Below, piece after piece: positions 45,279-54,999 of a stretch of 64,000 nucleotides of DNA. Each line of letters begins with the position of its first letter. Within the stretch, counting starts at the first letter, position 1. Source of the DNA: Acidovorax kalamii (GTDB lineage Bacteria > Pseudomonadota > Gammaproteobacteria > Burkholderiales > Burkholderiaceae_C). The position numbers and the translations under genes were made by a program. The stretch covers positions 62,001-126,000 of the forward strand of contig NZ_NOIG01000013.1 of assembly GCF_002245625.1 (NCBI RefSeq), given 5' to 3'. Under the pieces are notes generated by a model. That model was not told where the DNA came from and made no database searches. It worked only from the letters and a program-made list of their open reading frames with translations.

Positions 45279-45728
45279 GTGAAAACACTTTTCTTGGACT
45301 TCGACGGTGTCTTGCATCCGGAGCACTGCCACGAGTCTCGGCATTTCTGCTGCCTGCCAGTCTTCGAACAAGTGCTGCGCCGTACTCCCGACTGGGATGT
45401 TGTGATCACCAGTACTTGGCGTCTTCAAGCTCCGCTCGACGATCTGCGCGCGCGCTTCTCCACTGACGTTGCCCATCGCTTCGTAGGTGCCACAGCTAAA
45501 TTCAGCCAACTGGAGAGCGTTCCTGAGTCGCTGCAGGCTTTTGAACGGGAAGCCGAATGCAATGCTTGGCTACGTGCCAATGATCGCGTTGTGTTTCCAT
45601 GGTTGGCTATTGACGACCGCTCATGGCTGTACCGTCCGTTCAATCGCTCCTTGTTCCTCGTGGATGGCAAGACAGGTATAACCGCAGCTAGTGCCGAGGC
45701 GCTGGTTGAACGGCTACGGAGCCTGTAG
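45279..45728 (+). CDS. HAD-domain protein
   Basis: The 149-residue protein begins with a HAD phosphatase motif (KTLFLDFDGVLHP, nucleophile Asp) followed by VITSTWR, which fits motif II, and a C-terminal LAIDDRSWLY acidic motif. It belongs to the small HAD proteins common in mobile islands; the substrate is unknown. I use GTG 45279 directly before the domain; a TTG at 45219 is an alternative. Confidence 0.7.
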   Translation: MKTLFLDFDGVLHPEHCHESRHFCCLPVFEQVLRRTPDWDVVITSTWRLQAPLDDLRARFSTDVAHRFVGATAKFSQLESVPESLQAFEREAECNAWLRANDRVVFPWLAIDDRSWLYRPFNRSLFLVDGKTGITAASAEALVERLRSL

Positions 45729-45761
45729 CGCTACCGATCCAGCTGGGCTGGCGCAGATTTT

Positions 45762-46430
45762 CTACTTCAGACCCTGAGGAAACCAGTGGCGGATGTCGTC
45801 ATAGTCCTGGTGCGCGCCCAGAATGGTCACCGCAGCGTAGTGGTGAATTTTGGTATTCAGGTACGGCACGTTGGTTGCCCCTCCCTGCATGAGTTGGCAT
45901 AGAAGGGCATCGTTATCGAGATTAAACAGAAGCCTGCATTGCAAGGGGCGGCTGCTGTAGATGCTGCAACTCCCATCGGCCAGAAAAGGGCAAGGCTTCC
46001 CAAAGGCCTGATCTGTCGCAGCCTGATACGCGCCAGGAGCTTCCTCTGCGTGGTCCATCGTGAACGCACCCGCTTTGACATTGAGCTTGGCCCCCGTCTC
46101 CTTGGCGATGACCTGGGCCTCACTTCGCGAAATCATCACGGCGATGTGACAGCAATGCGCGCAACCCTTCTTGCAAGCGGCCAGATGGGCCGTGCTATCA
46201 CTGACGTGATCTGCCGCCTTGCGCAGCCAACTCACGCGCTTTGCGGATGTAGGGGATTTGGCAGCTTGTGCGATCAGCCTCTCTTCAGGCGTCCGGTCGA
46301 GGCCTTGGATGGTTTTCATCTTGGCGTCCAGGCGCTCGTGCAAGCCCTCCCATCGCTTTGCAACACGCTCCAGGTTTTCCGGTGTCGCGGGCAGGATCTC
46401 TCCTGGAGCGACCCGCTGCTCATCGATCAA
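45762..46430 (-). CDS. YkgJ-family cysteine cluster protein
   Basis: The 222-residue protein has a YkgJ-type metal cluster: CKKGCAHCCHI, then CPFLADGSCSIYSSRPLQCR. Such clusters are thought to bind zinc or an Fe-S centre; function unknown. No ATG is available before an upstream in-frame stop, so the start is TTG 46430 with GGGAG before it. Putative cargo of the island. Confidence 0.75.
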   Translation of the reverse strand: MIDEQRVAPGEILPATPENLERVAKRWEGLHERLDAKMKTIQGLDRTPEERLIAQAAKSPTSAKRVSWLRKAADHVSDSTAHLAACKKGCAHCCHIAVMISRSEAQVIAKETGAKLNVKAGAFTMDHAEEAPGAYQAATDQAFGKPCPFLADGSCSIYSSRPLQCRLLFNLDNDALLCQLMQGGATNVPYLNTKIHHYAAVTILGAHQDYDDIRHWFPQGLK

Positions 46431-46492
46431 TTTGGCATCTCCCGTTCATCCCTTGCCCCTTACTCACCGATGTCGCCACAACCCTGCCCCGG

Positions 46493-47071
46493 TCAAAGGG
46501 TACCTTCATAGCGGACAGGCGTTGGATCTACCCCCATGTCGGTGCGAGCTGCATTTATCCACGCAAGCGCAAGCTCTCGCCCCTTTTTCCAGTCAGCCTG
46601 CACCTCACCGTTGCGAACTGAAATGAAGTATTCGACCAAGGTATCGTAAGCGGTCATGACAGACTGGGGAGCAACCAAAGCCATGTGCCCATAGGCGCGG
46701 ATTCTTGCGGAGTCAAAGTCCACGAACGCTTCATCAAACGATCTTGCCCCGGGCACGTCGTTCACAAATGCGCTGAATTCGGCGAGCAACTTCGCGACGC
46801 CATCGATGGCAAACCCATAGCAGACAAGCTTGTCCGCATGGGCCTTCAGTGTCTTTTCTTTCAAAGTTCCCAACTCGAAATTCACTTGTGCGAGTTGGGC
46901 ATCCACTTGATGACGAAGGCTTGACTCAAGCTCTTTGAGCCTGTTTTGGTGCTCACTACTCTCCCTGCTCAGAATGCGATCAGCCCAGAGTTTGCCGATC
47001 CAAGCGCTGAGCGCCCCCACAACTGCCGCAGCTCCGCCAAGCAAACCAAGCGCTTCCATGACTTCGGCCAT
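46493..47071 (-). CDS. Membrane-anchored hypothetical protein
   Basis: I do not recognise this 192-residue protein. It has one N-terminal hydrophobic helix (ALGLLGGAAAVVGALSAWIG), a charged coiled-coil-like stretch (HQNRLKELESSLRHQVDAQL) and a C-terminal helical domain. ATG 47071 follows AGGAG. It resembles small membrane proteins often carried on mobile elements. Confidence 0.6.
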   Translation of the reverse strand: MAEVMEALGLLGGAAAVVGALSAWIGKLWADRILSRESSEHQNRLKELESSLRHQVDAQLAQVNFELGTLKEKTLKAHADKLVCYGFAIDGVAKLLAEFSAFVNDVPGARSFDEAFVDFDSARIRAYGHMALVAPQSVMTAYDTLVEYFISVRNGEVQADWKKGRELALAWINAARTDMGVDPTPVRYEGTL

Positions 47072-47215
47072 CCGATTCTCCTCGGTGATTGCCCATCGTA
47101 AAGGGTGCTGACGCAAACGGAAAATCACGCATTCGCTGGTTGATGCGCATTCTTTTCATGACTTCACCGATTTAGCAAAGTAGCATGCTCTTCACGAAAA
47201 TGGAGGGATCAGGAT

Positions 47216-48412
47216 ATGCTCAAACGCTTTGTAGCCGGGGCACTTGCCTCATACATTTTCTTGCCCGCAACGGCCGCAGAAATCGGAGTCGCTGCATTCA
47301 ACTTAGCCTGGGCAGGTACTGAGGCTGATTTCAGCAAGCACATCGAGGTGTGCACTGCCCCGACGGTGAAGTGGTGCGACAGCAGGCCCAAGAAGATAAA
47401 GGGCGAGGAGCCCACGAAGGATGAACTGGCCCGTGCGGCGAAATGCCAAGCAGCCTTCGCGGAAGTTGCTGGGGGCGCTGAGCAGGCCCAGCAAGTGGCA
47501 CCTTGCAATGCCTACAAGCTCACTGCAAAGAAGTGGGCCGCCGGACCCAACACAATGTACCAACAGAAGCTTCAGGGCCTGCGAGGCACCTTCGACGCTC
47601 TGGTCACGGAACATCAGATCGCTGTGTTTGCGATCCAAGAGGTGAAGTCAGAGGAGACGATCCGCGCAGCTCTAGGAGCGCACGCAGCATCTTTTGAAGT
47701 TTGTGTAGCTCCTCACAACGCATTCCAAACCGTCGGCTTTGCTTGGAGGAGGTCCTTGGGGAAAGGTGCATGCACTGCTCAACCAAGTCTCTCCGTCACC
47801 GAAGACCCAACCACCCCAACGTCAATTCGCAAGGTACGCCCAGGTCTAGAACTAGTACTGAGCATCGACGGCAAACTGGTCACGTTCCTCAACGTGCATC
47901 TCAAGTCAGGCTGCGCAAGCCTCAACAAGGACAGTTACTCGGACGGAAATCTGCTGACCAGTGACGAGGCTGCGTGCAAAGTACTCAATCGGCAGGTAGT
48001 GCCGCTCGAAAACTGGATCGAAGACGTTGCCAAGCGCTCACCCCTTTTCGTCGTACTGGGCGACTTCAACCGGAAGCTCGACGAGGAGGAAAAAGCTAAT
48101 GTATCCAAGAACGAAGTGCGCGCAGATGGCACCTTCGCAGACAAGCCCAACAAGACTGACGCCAACGGCAGCGTGACGAGCAAGTACCTCTGGCAGGAAA
48201 TTTCCGACGGCGACCCCAGCCTTGTGCAGGTGCCTTTGTCAAAATCCATGGGTTGCAAAGGGTTTGAGGGCCTAGACCACATCTTGTTGAGCCAGGACTT
48301 GGGTGCACTTCAGAAGGCTCCTACGTCTTCAAAGGTGCCCGTGAAGACGATGCCAAACCAAGTAGTCGAGACCAGCGACCATTGCCCACGAGTTACGAAG
48401 ATTTCGCTCTGA
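47216..48412 (+). CDS. Secreted endonuclease/exonuclease/phosphatase family protein
   Basis: The 398-residue protein has a signal peptide (FVAGALASYIFLPATAAE) and the EEP-fold catalytic motifs IQEVK, LNVHLKSGC, LGDFNRKLD and a C-terminal TSDHCP. These enzymes cleave phosphodiester bonds in nucleic acids or lipids. An inserted ~70-residue region with several cysteines follows the first strand. Export suggests a periplasmic or extracellular nuclease or phosphodiesterase. Confidence 0.8.
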   Translation: MLKRFVAGALASYIFLPATAAEIGVAAFNLAWAGTEADFSKHIEVCTAPTVKWCDSRPKKIKGEEPTKDELARAAKCQAAFAEVAGGAEQAQQVAPCNAYKLTAKKWAAGPNTMYQQKLQGLRGTFDALVTEHQIAVFAIQEVKSEETIRAALGAHAASFEVCVAPHNAFQTVGFAWRRSLGKGACTAQPSLSVTEDPTTPTSIRKVRPGLELVLSIDGKLVTFLNVHLKSGCASLNKDSYSDGNLLTSDEAACKVLNRQVVPLENWIEDVAKRSPLFVVLGDFNRKLDEEEKANVSKNEVRADGTFADKPNKTDANGSVTSKYLWQEISDGDPSLVQVPLSKSMGCKGFEGLDHILLSQDLGALQKAPTSSKVPVKTMPNQVVETSDHCPRVTKISL

Positions 48413-48930
48413 GTCATTCGATGATCGACTACGAAAAATTTCAGGACAGGCTCTGGCAGGCCAGAGAACCCGTCCAGGGCAAGATGAGGCCTACAGACGG
48501 CCGTAGCACCGTTCAGGCGCCAAGCACACTAGTTCCCAATCAGTCGACACATTCCCCAATGGCGTACCGTAACAGCCTGTGAATCAACGGGTTGGATTGG
48601 GGAATCTCCGGAATAACTCCCCAAACCACCCCAATCAAGCAACTAGTGCACCATGCTTTTGCATCCGCACAAGCTTGACCCTTTTTGAGGTGGAAATCAA
48701 CGTTTGGACCTCTACTGGGTGGTCAGCTTTAGGCTGCTCGGAGTCACTCGCCGCCGATAGGCCGAGCGACCGCTTTTTTCCTCACCGGTCAACCGATGGA
48801 CAGCGGCAAGTTTGACCGCTGCACAGAAAAATCGAGCACTCGATGCGCGTGGGCCGCTGATGCAATTCAGAGTGTTTGCATGTGACTAAACTGCTCCCGC
48901 ATAAAACAGATACAAACAGCGGAGGACGAA
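48413..48930. other. Non-coding leader with repeats, upstream of the NTPase-nuclease gene
   Basis: No convincing gene is present in this 518-base stretch. It holds an inverted and direct repeat array (48551-48636) and further short inverted repeats around 48784-48821 (GGTCAA with TTGACC, CAGCGG with CCGCTG). It is probably the promoter and control region of the large downstream gene, and may also contain the junction of the transposon cargo. Confidence 0.5.
48551..48636. repeat. CCCCAA repeat array with 10-bp inverted repeat
   Basis: ATTCCCCAAT at 48551-48560 and ATTGGGGAAT at 48596-48605 are an exact 10-base inverted repeat. Two more CCCCAA cores follow (TCCCCAA at 48618-48624 and CCCCAATC at 48629-48636). 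Four copies of one core in 86 bases suggests a regulator binding array or a structured RNA. Confidence 0.6.
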
Positions 48931-51900
48931 TTGGCTTACTACGATTTGAATCGACGTTTTGTCGAGCGAGAAAGCTACGACCAGGACGAACTCATCGCTG
49001 CGCAGCTACGTGGCAAGCAGGTGGCGTGGGCCAAAGTGCTCGAGAATCGCAGCAGCGTCATCGTTGCAGCAGCAAACTTCGGGAAGACCACCGAAATGCG
49101 CCAGCAGGCGGCGCAACTGCGTGCGAATGGCGAGACCGCCGTGTTCATCGCGCTGCGCCAACTCGCGGATCGCGGCAGTCTCGACAAGGCATTGAATGGC
49201 GATGACCGCGACGCCTATCGCGTGTGGAAGGCTGCGCCAGTCGGCCCCATTACGGTGTTTGTCGACTCGTTGGACGAGGCCGCCGCCGGCGGCAAGGACG
49301 AGAGCATCAGCCACCTCGTCGGAGACGTTGCCGACGAACTGAGCTGGCCGAACGAGCATGTTCGGTGGGTGATTTCGACGCGGCCGGCCGTCCTCACTGC
49401 AGGCGTCTTCGAGAAGCTCTCGGAGCTGCTTTCTAAGCAGGCTCCGAAGACTATCGGGAGCTCGGGCGGACCGAGTGGTCTCGGTACTGGCGGTGCGGCC
49501 AGCGTAGCAGTGGAAGCCGAGGCGCCGGAGCCAGTGCCGCTGCGCCTGTTCTCCATGGCTCATCTGGAAGACCACCAGGCTGCCGTGTACCTCACGGGGC
49601 GATATCCAGCGCTGGATGCCAAGCAACTGATCGAGATTGCCAATGAGCGCGGCTTGTCGGGCTTCGTCCGCAGCCCGGGCGGCCTGGACATCCTTGCTCG
49701 CATCAACATGGTGGCCAGCCCGCCAGAATCCTTGACCGAGGTGTTCGAGCGCGTCGTGAACGCCATCGGCACCCTGCGTGGGGCCGACCATCGGCTCGTT
49801 GACGCTGGCAGCCCTGCACAGGAGGTCCTGACCGGTGCGGCTCAGCGCCTGGCCTCAGCGTCGGTTGTGTGCCAGCTGGTGAACATCGAGATGCCCGAGG
49901 CGACCCTGGCTATTCCTGAAACGGCCTTGTCAGCCCGGCTAATTGCGTCTCCGATGCTTCACGAGGCAGGCATCAAGGCCCTCTTGAACTCCCAGCTCTT
50001 CATCGACGCGGGCTTCCACCAGGTCAAGGTCTATCCCGATGAGCTCGCGCCGTTCCTCGCGGCCAAACGGCTCGCCGGCTTGGTGGACTCGCCGGATCAG
50101 GCGGAGCGGCTCCTCGAGAACTTCACCTGGGCTGCGACCAGCGGCGAGCAAGGTGTGCAGCGCGCCTTCTTGCCGATGGCGGGATGGCTCGCCACGCTGA
50201 ACGCGCATTGCCGCGAGGTCATCGTGCAGAAAGACCCGCAGGCGTTGGCGTTCTTCGGTGACCTGCGCAATCCGGCCGTCCCGACCAAGGCTGCGCAGGA
50301 CGCTTTGACAGAGAGCATCAAGCGCTTGGTGGAAAAGGGCGACCACATCGGCCGCACCATGTTCCGGTTGACGTCTGAGAACTTCTGGCAGGCCGGGCCA
50401 GACCGATTGGCCGGTACCATCGCTAGCCTGTACGACCAGTACCAGGATAATTACTGGGCGCGCGACGTCCTGCTCGACATTGCTACCGCGTGCAAGATCG
50501 AGCCGTTGCGGGCGAAGCTTCTCAAGCGTCACGGGTCCAAGTTCGACCTCGTCCTCTCTGACAGCAGCGACGTCGGCTACTTCCTTGCATTGCGTCGGCC
50601 CGCCGATCTTGCTGCTCTCGCCGCCGCTGCGGTGGTGAGCACCACTGTGCGCGAAGGCGTCGTCAGCCTCCTGTTGCGAGAACTGGGATGGAGCTATTTC
50701 TCGCCTCGTGATGTCGCCGTGATGGTCGACAACCAGTTCCTGGCCGGGCCGCGCGGGTTCCAGCTTTCCTACTCCCTTGAGAAGGGAAGCATGCTGGCCG
50801 ATGCAACTGACGACCAGCTGTATCAGCTGGCGCGCGGGCTCGTTGTGCGCATGGTGAAGAGGGAGGTGACTCAAAAACGCAACCGCGAGGATCAGCAGTA
50901 CGTCGACCTCGTTGCCACGGTTCTCGAAGCCTTGGTGGTGCGGACCGATGGCGCCCAGGCGATCAAGGTCGCTCGCCTGTACCTGGTCGCGACCCGTGAC
51001 ATCCACGACCGCTATCTGCAGAGCAGCGCAATCGAGGAGCTGAGGTCAGCGGTAGAGGCGAATGCGGCCGTGCGCCTCGCAGTTCTGCGGGCCACCCTCG
51101 AGAGGCAGCTTAATGACGACGATCTGCTGCTGGCGGTCGTTGGCTTTCGCCGACCCACCACCTACACGCCCGAGGATGTAGTTCAAGTGAACGACGCGCA
51201 GCTCACCCGCGTGTACGCGGAGTGGCAGGCTCAACGCGCGCAAGCCTTCGCACAGCAGCCGACGCCTAAACCGGTCAAGCCGAAGAACGAGAAGCTCACC
51301 GTCGGCGCCAAGGCGAAGCGGCAGCTCACCGAGCGCTTGAGCGCCCTGGCTGCCGGAACGGATACCCTGGCGCTTGAGTGGATCGCCGGGTGGTTGCTTC
51401 AGACGAATCGCACGTCAAGATACGGTGAGGTCGACTTCGAGGCGTTCGAGAAGGCCGCCGGCGCGAAGATTGCTGCGGCTACCCGACAAGGCATGAGTCG
51501 CCTGTGGCGCGACAAAGCCCCGACCTTCAAAGAGAGCGAGCCGAACTCGACTTTCCACATCACTGCAGCTGGCCTGCAGGGCCTCAAGCTTGAGCTTGCG
51601 GATGGGATGGCGCTCCCCGCCCTCACCGACGCGGAAGTTCGCCGGGCCCTTCGATATGCGCTCCTCGAAATCAACGGCTATCCGAAGTGGTTCTGGCCCC
51701 TCGTCGAGGCGTATCCCGCCGTCTCCGTTCCTGAGTTGGTTGCAATCGCGGGCGAGGCAGCGAACGGCGCCACTTCTAGGGAGCATGCCGAGGACCTGCT
51801 GGCATCCATTCCTGACGCACCTCCACAGGTCCAAGAGGCGCTCGCCGGCCTTGCATGGACCCACCTGGCAAGCGTGAATCCATCGCGCGACTACGTGGTG

Positions 51901-53208
51901 AATCGGTTGCTCAAGGCGGCGCTGTCGGTGCCAGGCAAGGTCCCGCGAGATGACTTTGAGCGCCTGGCGCTTCAGAAGATGAAGGCGGCCTACTGTTCGC
52001 CCCTGGCTGATCCAGTGGATGAGGCCCTGCGGGCGCAGCGCGAACATGCGCTGACCTGGGCCACCCGCTGGTTCATTCAAAGTCCATTGCGGTGGCGCAA
52101 TGCCGTGAACGCCTGGGGGCCGTTGGACCCGATGGCCGTCAAAACGTTCATCTTTGACCTTGCCGCTGCGTTCGGTCGTGACCGCGAGGGCATCGCTGGG
52201 CGAATTGCCATGGAGAGCGACCACGGCATCTTGGCGCTTGAAGACCTTTACCTGTGGACGAGGTGGGCGGTTGACCCGAAGGACGACGTGGACAGGCCGG
52301 AGGGCGTTTCCTACAGCCCGGGCGCTCGGGACAACGCAGAGCGATTCCGCGGCGTAATCATCAGCGGAATCGCCGCTGCTACGTCGCAAGCGGCGTACAG
52401 CGCGCTGGAGCGCATCCGGCAGGTTCTTCCCGCCGGCGACTTCACTATCGAGTACATCAAGAAGACGCAGTTCGAACTTCGTGAGAGGCAGCTCGCTCGG
52501 GAGCCCCTGGCGCAGGTGAACTACCCGAAGTTCGAGGAGAACTTCCGTGGGGATGTCACCGGTACGACCTCGTTCGCGATGGCCGTGGATGCAGACCTTC
52601 GAGCCGTCAAGTACGACGTCGAACGCGGTGAGCACAGCCTGCGCAGCTTCTTTAGTGAGCTCGACTTCACGCGAGTCAACAAGAAGGGAGAGGAAGGCGA
52701 GAAGGCGGGCATGGCGCTGGAAGCGCACTTCCAGAAGCTCCTAGCCAGCGAGCTGAACCATCATGCTCGCGCGCGGTACTCCGTGACCGTCGAATCCCAC
52801 ACCGCCGAGGCGAAGCGCCGAGACATCCTGTGCAGCAAGGACGATTGGCGAGCCTCCATCGAACTGAAGATGTCGGAGCGCTGGACGCTGGCCGACTACC
52901 TGGTCGCGTTGGAGAAGCAGCTGGTTGGCCAGTACATGCGCCACCGAAAGGCGACCACTGGCTTCCTGGTGCTGGTCTTGCAGACCAAGGGGCGCGAGTG
53001 GACTGACCCGGCCACGAATAAGAAGCTGAACTTCCAGCAGGTCCTTGCGATCCTGACGGATAAGGCGCAGCAACTCGAGGCCAAGGACCGAACGCGCTAC
53101 CTGCGCGTCATCGGAATTGATGCGACGACGCCGGAAGATTTCCGGGCAGCCACCAAGAAAGGCCGTGCGAAGAAGACCATTGTGACTAAGACCAACAAGA
53201 AGACATAG
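48931..53208 (+). CDS. STAND/NACHT-like NTPase with C-terminal PD-(D/E)xK nuclease domain
   Basis: The 1425-residue protein has an N-terminal P-loop NTPase of the STAND/NACHT kind: Walker A AAANFGKTT (Lys52), Walker B VFVDSLDEAA (Asp112, Asp115, Glu116) and RWVISTRP as sensor. A ~1000-residue helical region follows, with no recognised domain, as in ligand-sensing STAND proteins. The last ~170 residues contain KRRDIL (Asp1298) and IELKM (Glu1311, Lys1313), the D-ExK core of restriction-type nucleases. Together they suggest a single-gene anti-phage sensor and nuclease. TTG 48931 follows GGAGGA. The context beside a Tn7-like island fits defence cargo. Confidence 0.75.
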   Translation: MAYYDLNRRFVERESYDQDELIAAQLRGKQVAWAKVLENRSSVIVAAANFGKTTEMRQQAAQLRANGETAVFIALRQLADRGSLDKALNGDDRDAYRVWKAAPVGPITVFVDSLDEAAAGGKDESISHLVGDVADELSWPNEHVRWVISTRPAVLTAGVFEKLSELLSKQAPKTIGSSGGPSGLGTGGAASVAVEAEAPEPVPLRLFSMAHLEDHQAAVYLTGRYPALDAKQLIEIANERGLSGFVRSPGGLDILARINMVASPPESLTEVFERVVNAIGTLRGADHRLVDAGSPAQEVLTGAAQRLASASVVCQLVNIEMPEATLAIPETALSARLIASPMLHEAGIKALLNSQLFIDAGFHQVKVYPDELAPFLAAKRLAGLVDSPDQAERLLENFTWAATSGEQGVQRAFLPMAGWLATLNAHCREVIVQKDPQALAFFGDLRNPAVPTKAAQDALTESIKRLVEKGDHIGRTMFRLTSENFWQAGPDRLAGTIASLYDQYQDNYWARDVLLDIATACKIEPLRAKLLKRHGSKFDLVLSDSSDVGYFLALRRPADLAALAAAAVVSTTVREGVVSLLLRELGWSYFSPRDVAVMVDNQFLAGPRGFQLSYSLEKGSMLADATDDQLYQLARGLVVRMVKREVTQKRNREDQQYVDLVATVLEALVVRTDGAQAIKVARLYLVATRDIHDRYLQSSAIEELRSAVEANAAVRLAVLRATLERQLNDDDLLLAVVGFRRPTTYTPEDVVQVNDAQLTRVYAEWQAQRAQAFAQQPTPKPVKPKNEKLTVGAKAKRQLTERLSALAAGTDTLALEWIAGWLLQTNRTSRYGEVDFEAFEKAAGAKIAAATRQGMSRLWRDKAPTFKESEPNSTFHITAAGLQGLKLELADGMALPALTDAEVRRALRYALLEINGYPKWFWPLVEAYPAVSVPELVAIAGEAANGATSREHAEDLLASIPDAPPQVQEALAGLAWTHLASVNPSRDYVVNRLLKAALSVPGKVPRDDFERLALQKMKAAYCSPLADPVDEALRAQREHALTWATRWFIQSPLRWRNAVNAWGPLDPMAVKTFIFDLAAAFGRDREGIAGRIAMESDHGILALEDLYLWTRWAVDPKDDVDRPEGVSYSPGARDNAERFRGVIISGIAAATSQAAYSALERIRQVLPAGDFTIEYIKKTQFELRERQLAREPLAQVNYPKFEENFRGDVTGTTSFAMAVDADLRAVKYDVERGEHSLRSFFSELDFTRVNKKGEEGEKAGMALEAHFQKLLASELNHHARARYSVTVESHTAEAKRRDILCSKDDWRASIELKMSERWTLADYLVALEKQLVGQYMRHRKATTGFLVLVLQTKGREWTDPATNKKLNFQQVLAILTDKAQQLEAKDRTRYLRVIGIDATTPEDFRAATKKGRAKKTIVTKTNKKT

Positions 53209-53445
53209 TGATTGCAACAGCTCGGAACGGATCACTCAGGAACGCCCGCGGCGAGGGCCCGGAGACTTTGTGCACAATGGGTGCAGCGTCTTGTTAAGCG
53301 ACCGACCGAACAAGCGCGCGGCGTCCGAACCCGATGACCGCTTGGTCTCAGATAGCGCTAGTTCGGCTAGCGGATATGAGCGACTGCACCCGCTGCATAG
53401 TGATCGTTCAATCCACCCTGTTTCGCGATGTGCACGACAGTCGCT

Positions 53446-54591
53446 TCAAACCAAAGGCCGCAGCACCTTCCTAAAAATGTGTTCCGCCTGCTCCTGCCCC
53501 CGCGTCGGGTGATTCAACACATCCAGCCAAACCTGAATCACATCGGCCACCATCACCCCATCCCGCCGTACCGCCCCACGAAACGTCGATTCCGGAAACT
53601 TCGCCACTCGGAGCAACACGTGCGGCGCTTCCTTTGGAAACGGCTGGAGGGCATTCCATGGGTTGATCCCCGGAGAAGCCAGATTGAACCGAGGCATGCT
53701 GCGAACGCAGATGTACCTGGGAACGCCGCTCACATGCCCAACGCGTAGCCCATCCGCTGCCGCAAACAGCCCCAGGCAGGCATCTCCTTCAACTTTGTTC
53801 AAAAGCTCTTGTACACGCTCGCCAATTTGTATGTTGGCCAAGAACCGGGCAGGCACATCTGCCGTGCCGTGGGGCGCGACTGAACTCCAGCGCTCGAACA
53901 GCTCCTCTCTCTGCACCAGCGTGAGGAACTCCTCGGACTCCAGCAGGAATCTCTCGCGCCGCAGCTGCTGCAAGAACCTGGAGGCGGTCATGGCAGAAAC
54001 CTGCGCCGCCCGCGCAAGCTCCACCCCATTGCGGTACCGGCCCCGGGGAGCGTTCAGCATCCCCTCTGGTAACTCCGACGCCAACAAGACCTTTAGCATC
54101 CACTGGTTCAGATCAGAAAACAGGTTGTCCGTGCGAATCTGAGTGCCTCTGACCTGTCGTGGTCTGAAGGGCGCGGAGACGTTGAGGCCATCCAATCCCT
54201 CCCCCAGAAACTCACTTGCCCCCTCCGCTGACACGAAGCCCACGGCAACCTCCGCCCCAAACTCCTGCGCAAAAGCCATCACATTGGCAACGAGCGCTCT
54301 CGGCGCATGGTCCACATGCACCACGGCCAGGGGCATGGATCCAAGCGACTGAAGTGCATATGCCCGGGCCTCAAGCACGGCTTGGGACAACAGCGGAATC
54401 ACCCGGTCCGCCCGTCCCTCGGATGTGGCTTTGAGTACCGCCCCGTAGCGCTTACCCCGCCGCCGAACGACAAGGTCCGGCCCCGTGCTGCCGGGTTCAC
54501 TGGCCTGGACCTTCCAACCCTTGGCTTCGAACAGCTCAGCAACGCGCTGCACTGCTTGTTCAGTTCGCTTGGATGTCTTGGGGGAGGGCAT
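53446..54591 (-). CDS. AbiEi-like protein with nuclease-like N-terminal domain
   Basis: The 381-residue protein ends with a type IV antitoxin (AbiEi)-like region: a DVIQVWLDVLNHPTRGQEQA segment and a winged HTH in the middle (ELARAAQVSAMTASRFLQQL). The N-terminal ~60 residues (GWKVQASE, GPDLVV, GAVLKA) resemble a PD-(D/E)xK fold with a D-x-LK arrangement. No AbiEii-like toxin gene lies next to it, so it may be a solo regulator or act in another way. Confidence 0.55.
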   Translation of the reverse strand: MPSPKTSKRTEQAVQRVAELFEAKGWKVQASEPGSTGPDLVVRRRGKRYGAVLKATSEGRADRVIPLLSQAVLEARAYALQSLGSMPLAVVHVDHAPRALVANVMAFAQEFGAEVAVGFVSAEGASEFLGEGLDGLNVSAPFRPRQVRGTQIRTDNLFSDLNQWMLKVLLASELPEGMLNAPRGRYRNGVELARAAQVSAMTASRFLQQLRRERFLLESEEFLTLVQREELFERWSSVAPHGTADVPARFLANIQIGERVQELLNKVEGDACLGLFAAADGLRVGHVSGVPRYICVRSMPRFNLASPGINPWNALQPFPKEAPHVLLRVAKFPESTFRGAVRRDGVMVADVIQVWLDVLNHPTRGQEQAEHIFRKVLRPLV

Positions 54592-54720
54592 GGCGGCGAC
54601 GGTAGTAACACGGCCATGTTATCTAACACGCGCGTGGTAGGCAAACACGCGGGGCGAAGTCTTCACACTGAGGCCCAGCCCCAGGGTTGCGAGTGCCGGG
54701 GCACGAGACCAGAATGCAGC

Positions 54721-54957
54721 ATGGCCCACCCCAACGACGTACATCCCCCACAAGTTCTGACGGACTTGGTCCAGCAGATCGTGATGGAGTCTGGCAATCC
54801 TGAAGGCTTCAGCGCCGAGGCTTGGCTGCAGGAGTGGCTGGCGGCGCCACTCCCCGCCTTCGGAAACCGCCGCCCGCGGGATGTCCTGCAAGAACCCGAA
54901 GGGCTGGCGTTGATCCAAGCAACGCTTCTGCAAATCCAGAAAGGCAGCTTCGCCTAG
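54721..54957 (+). CDS. MbcA/ParS/Xre antitoxin C-terminal-type protein (DUF2384)
   Basis: The 78-residue protein consists almost wholly of the toxin-binding DUF2384 region (FSAEAWLQEWL, APLPAFGNRRPRDVL, EPEGLALIQATLLQIQKG). The N-terminal HTH usual in these antitoxins is missing, and no RES-domain toxin follows. It may be a truncated antitoxin or a stand-alone small protein. Confidence 0.6.
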   Translation: MAHPNDVHPPQVLTDLVQQIVMESGNPEGFSAEAWLQEWLAAPLPAFGNRRPRDVLQEPEGLALIQATLLQIQKGSFA

Positions 54958-54999
54958 TTCCTGCAAGGTCGTGCGCCACACACGCCGCGCGGCTGGACC

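Noticed and set aside
53271..53310. GTTAAGC as an integron attC core site
   Set aside because: The matching upstream inverse core and the attC hairpin could not be found, and no integrase gene is present.
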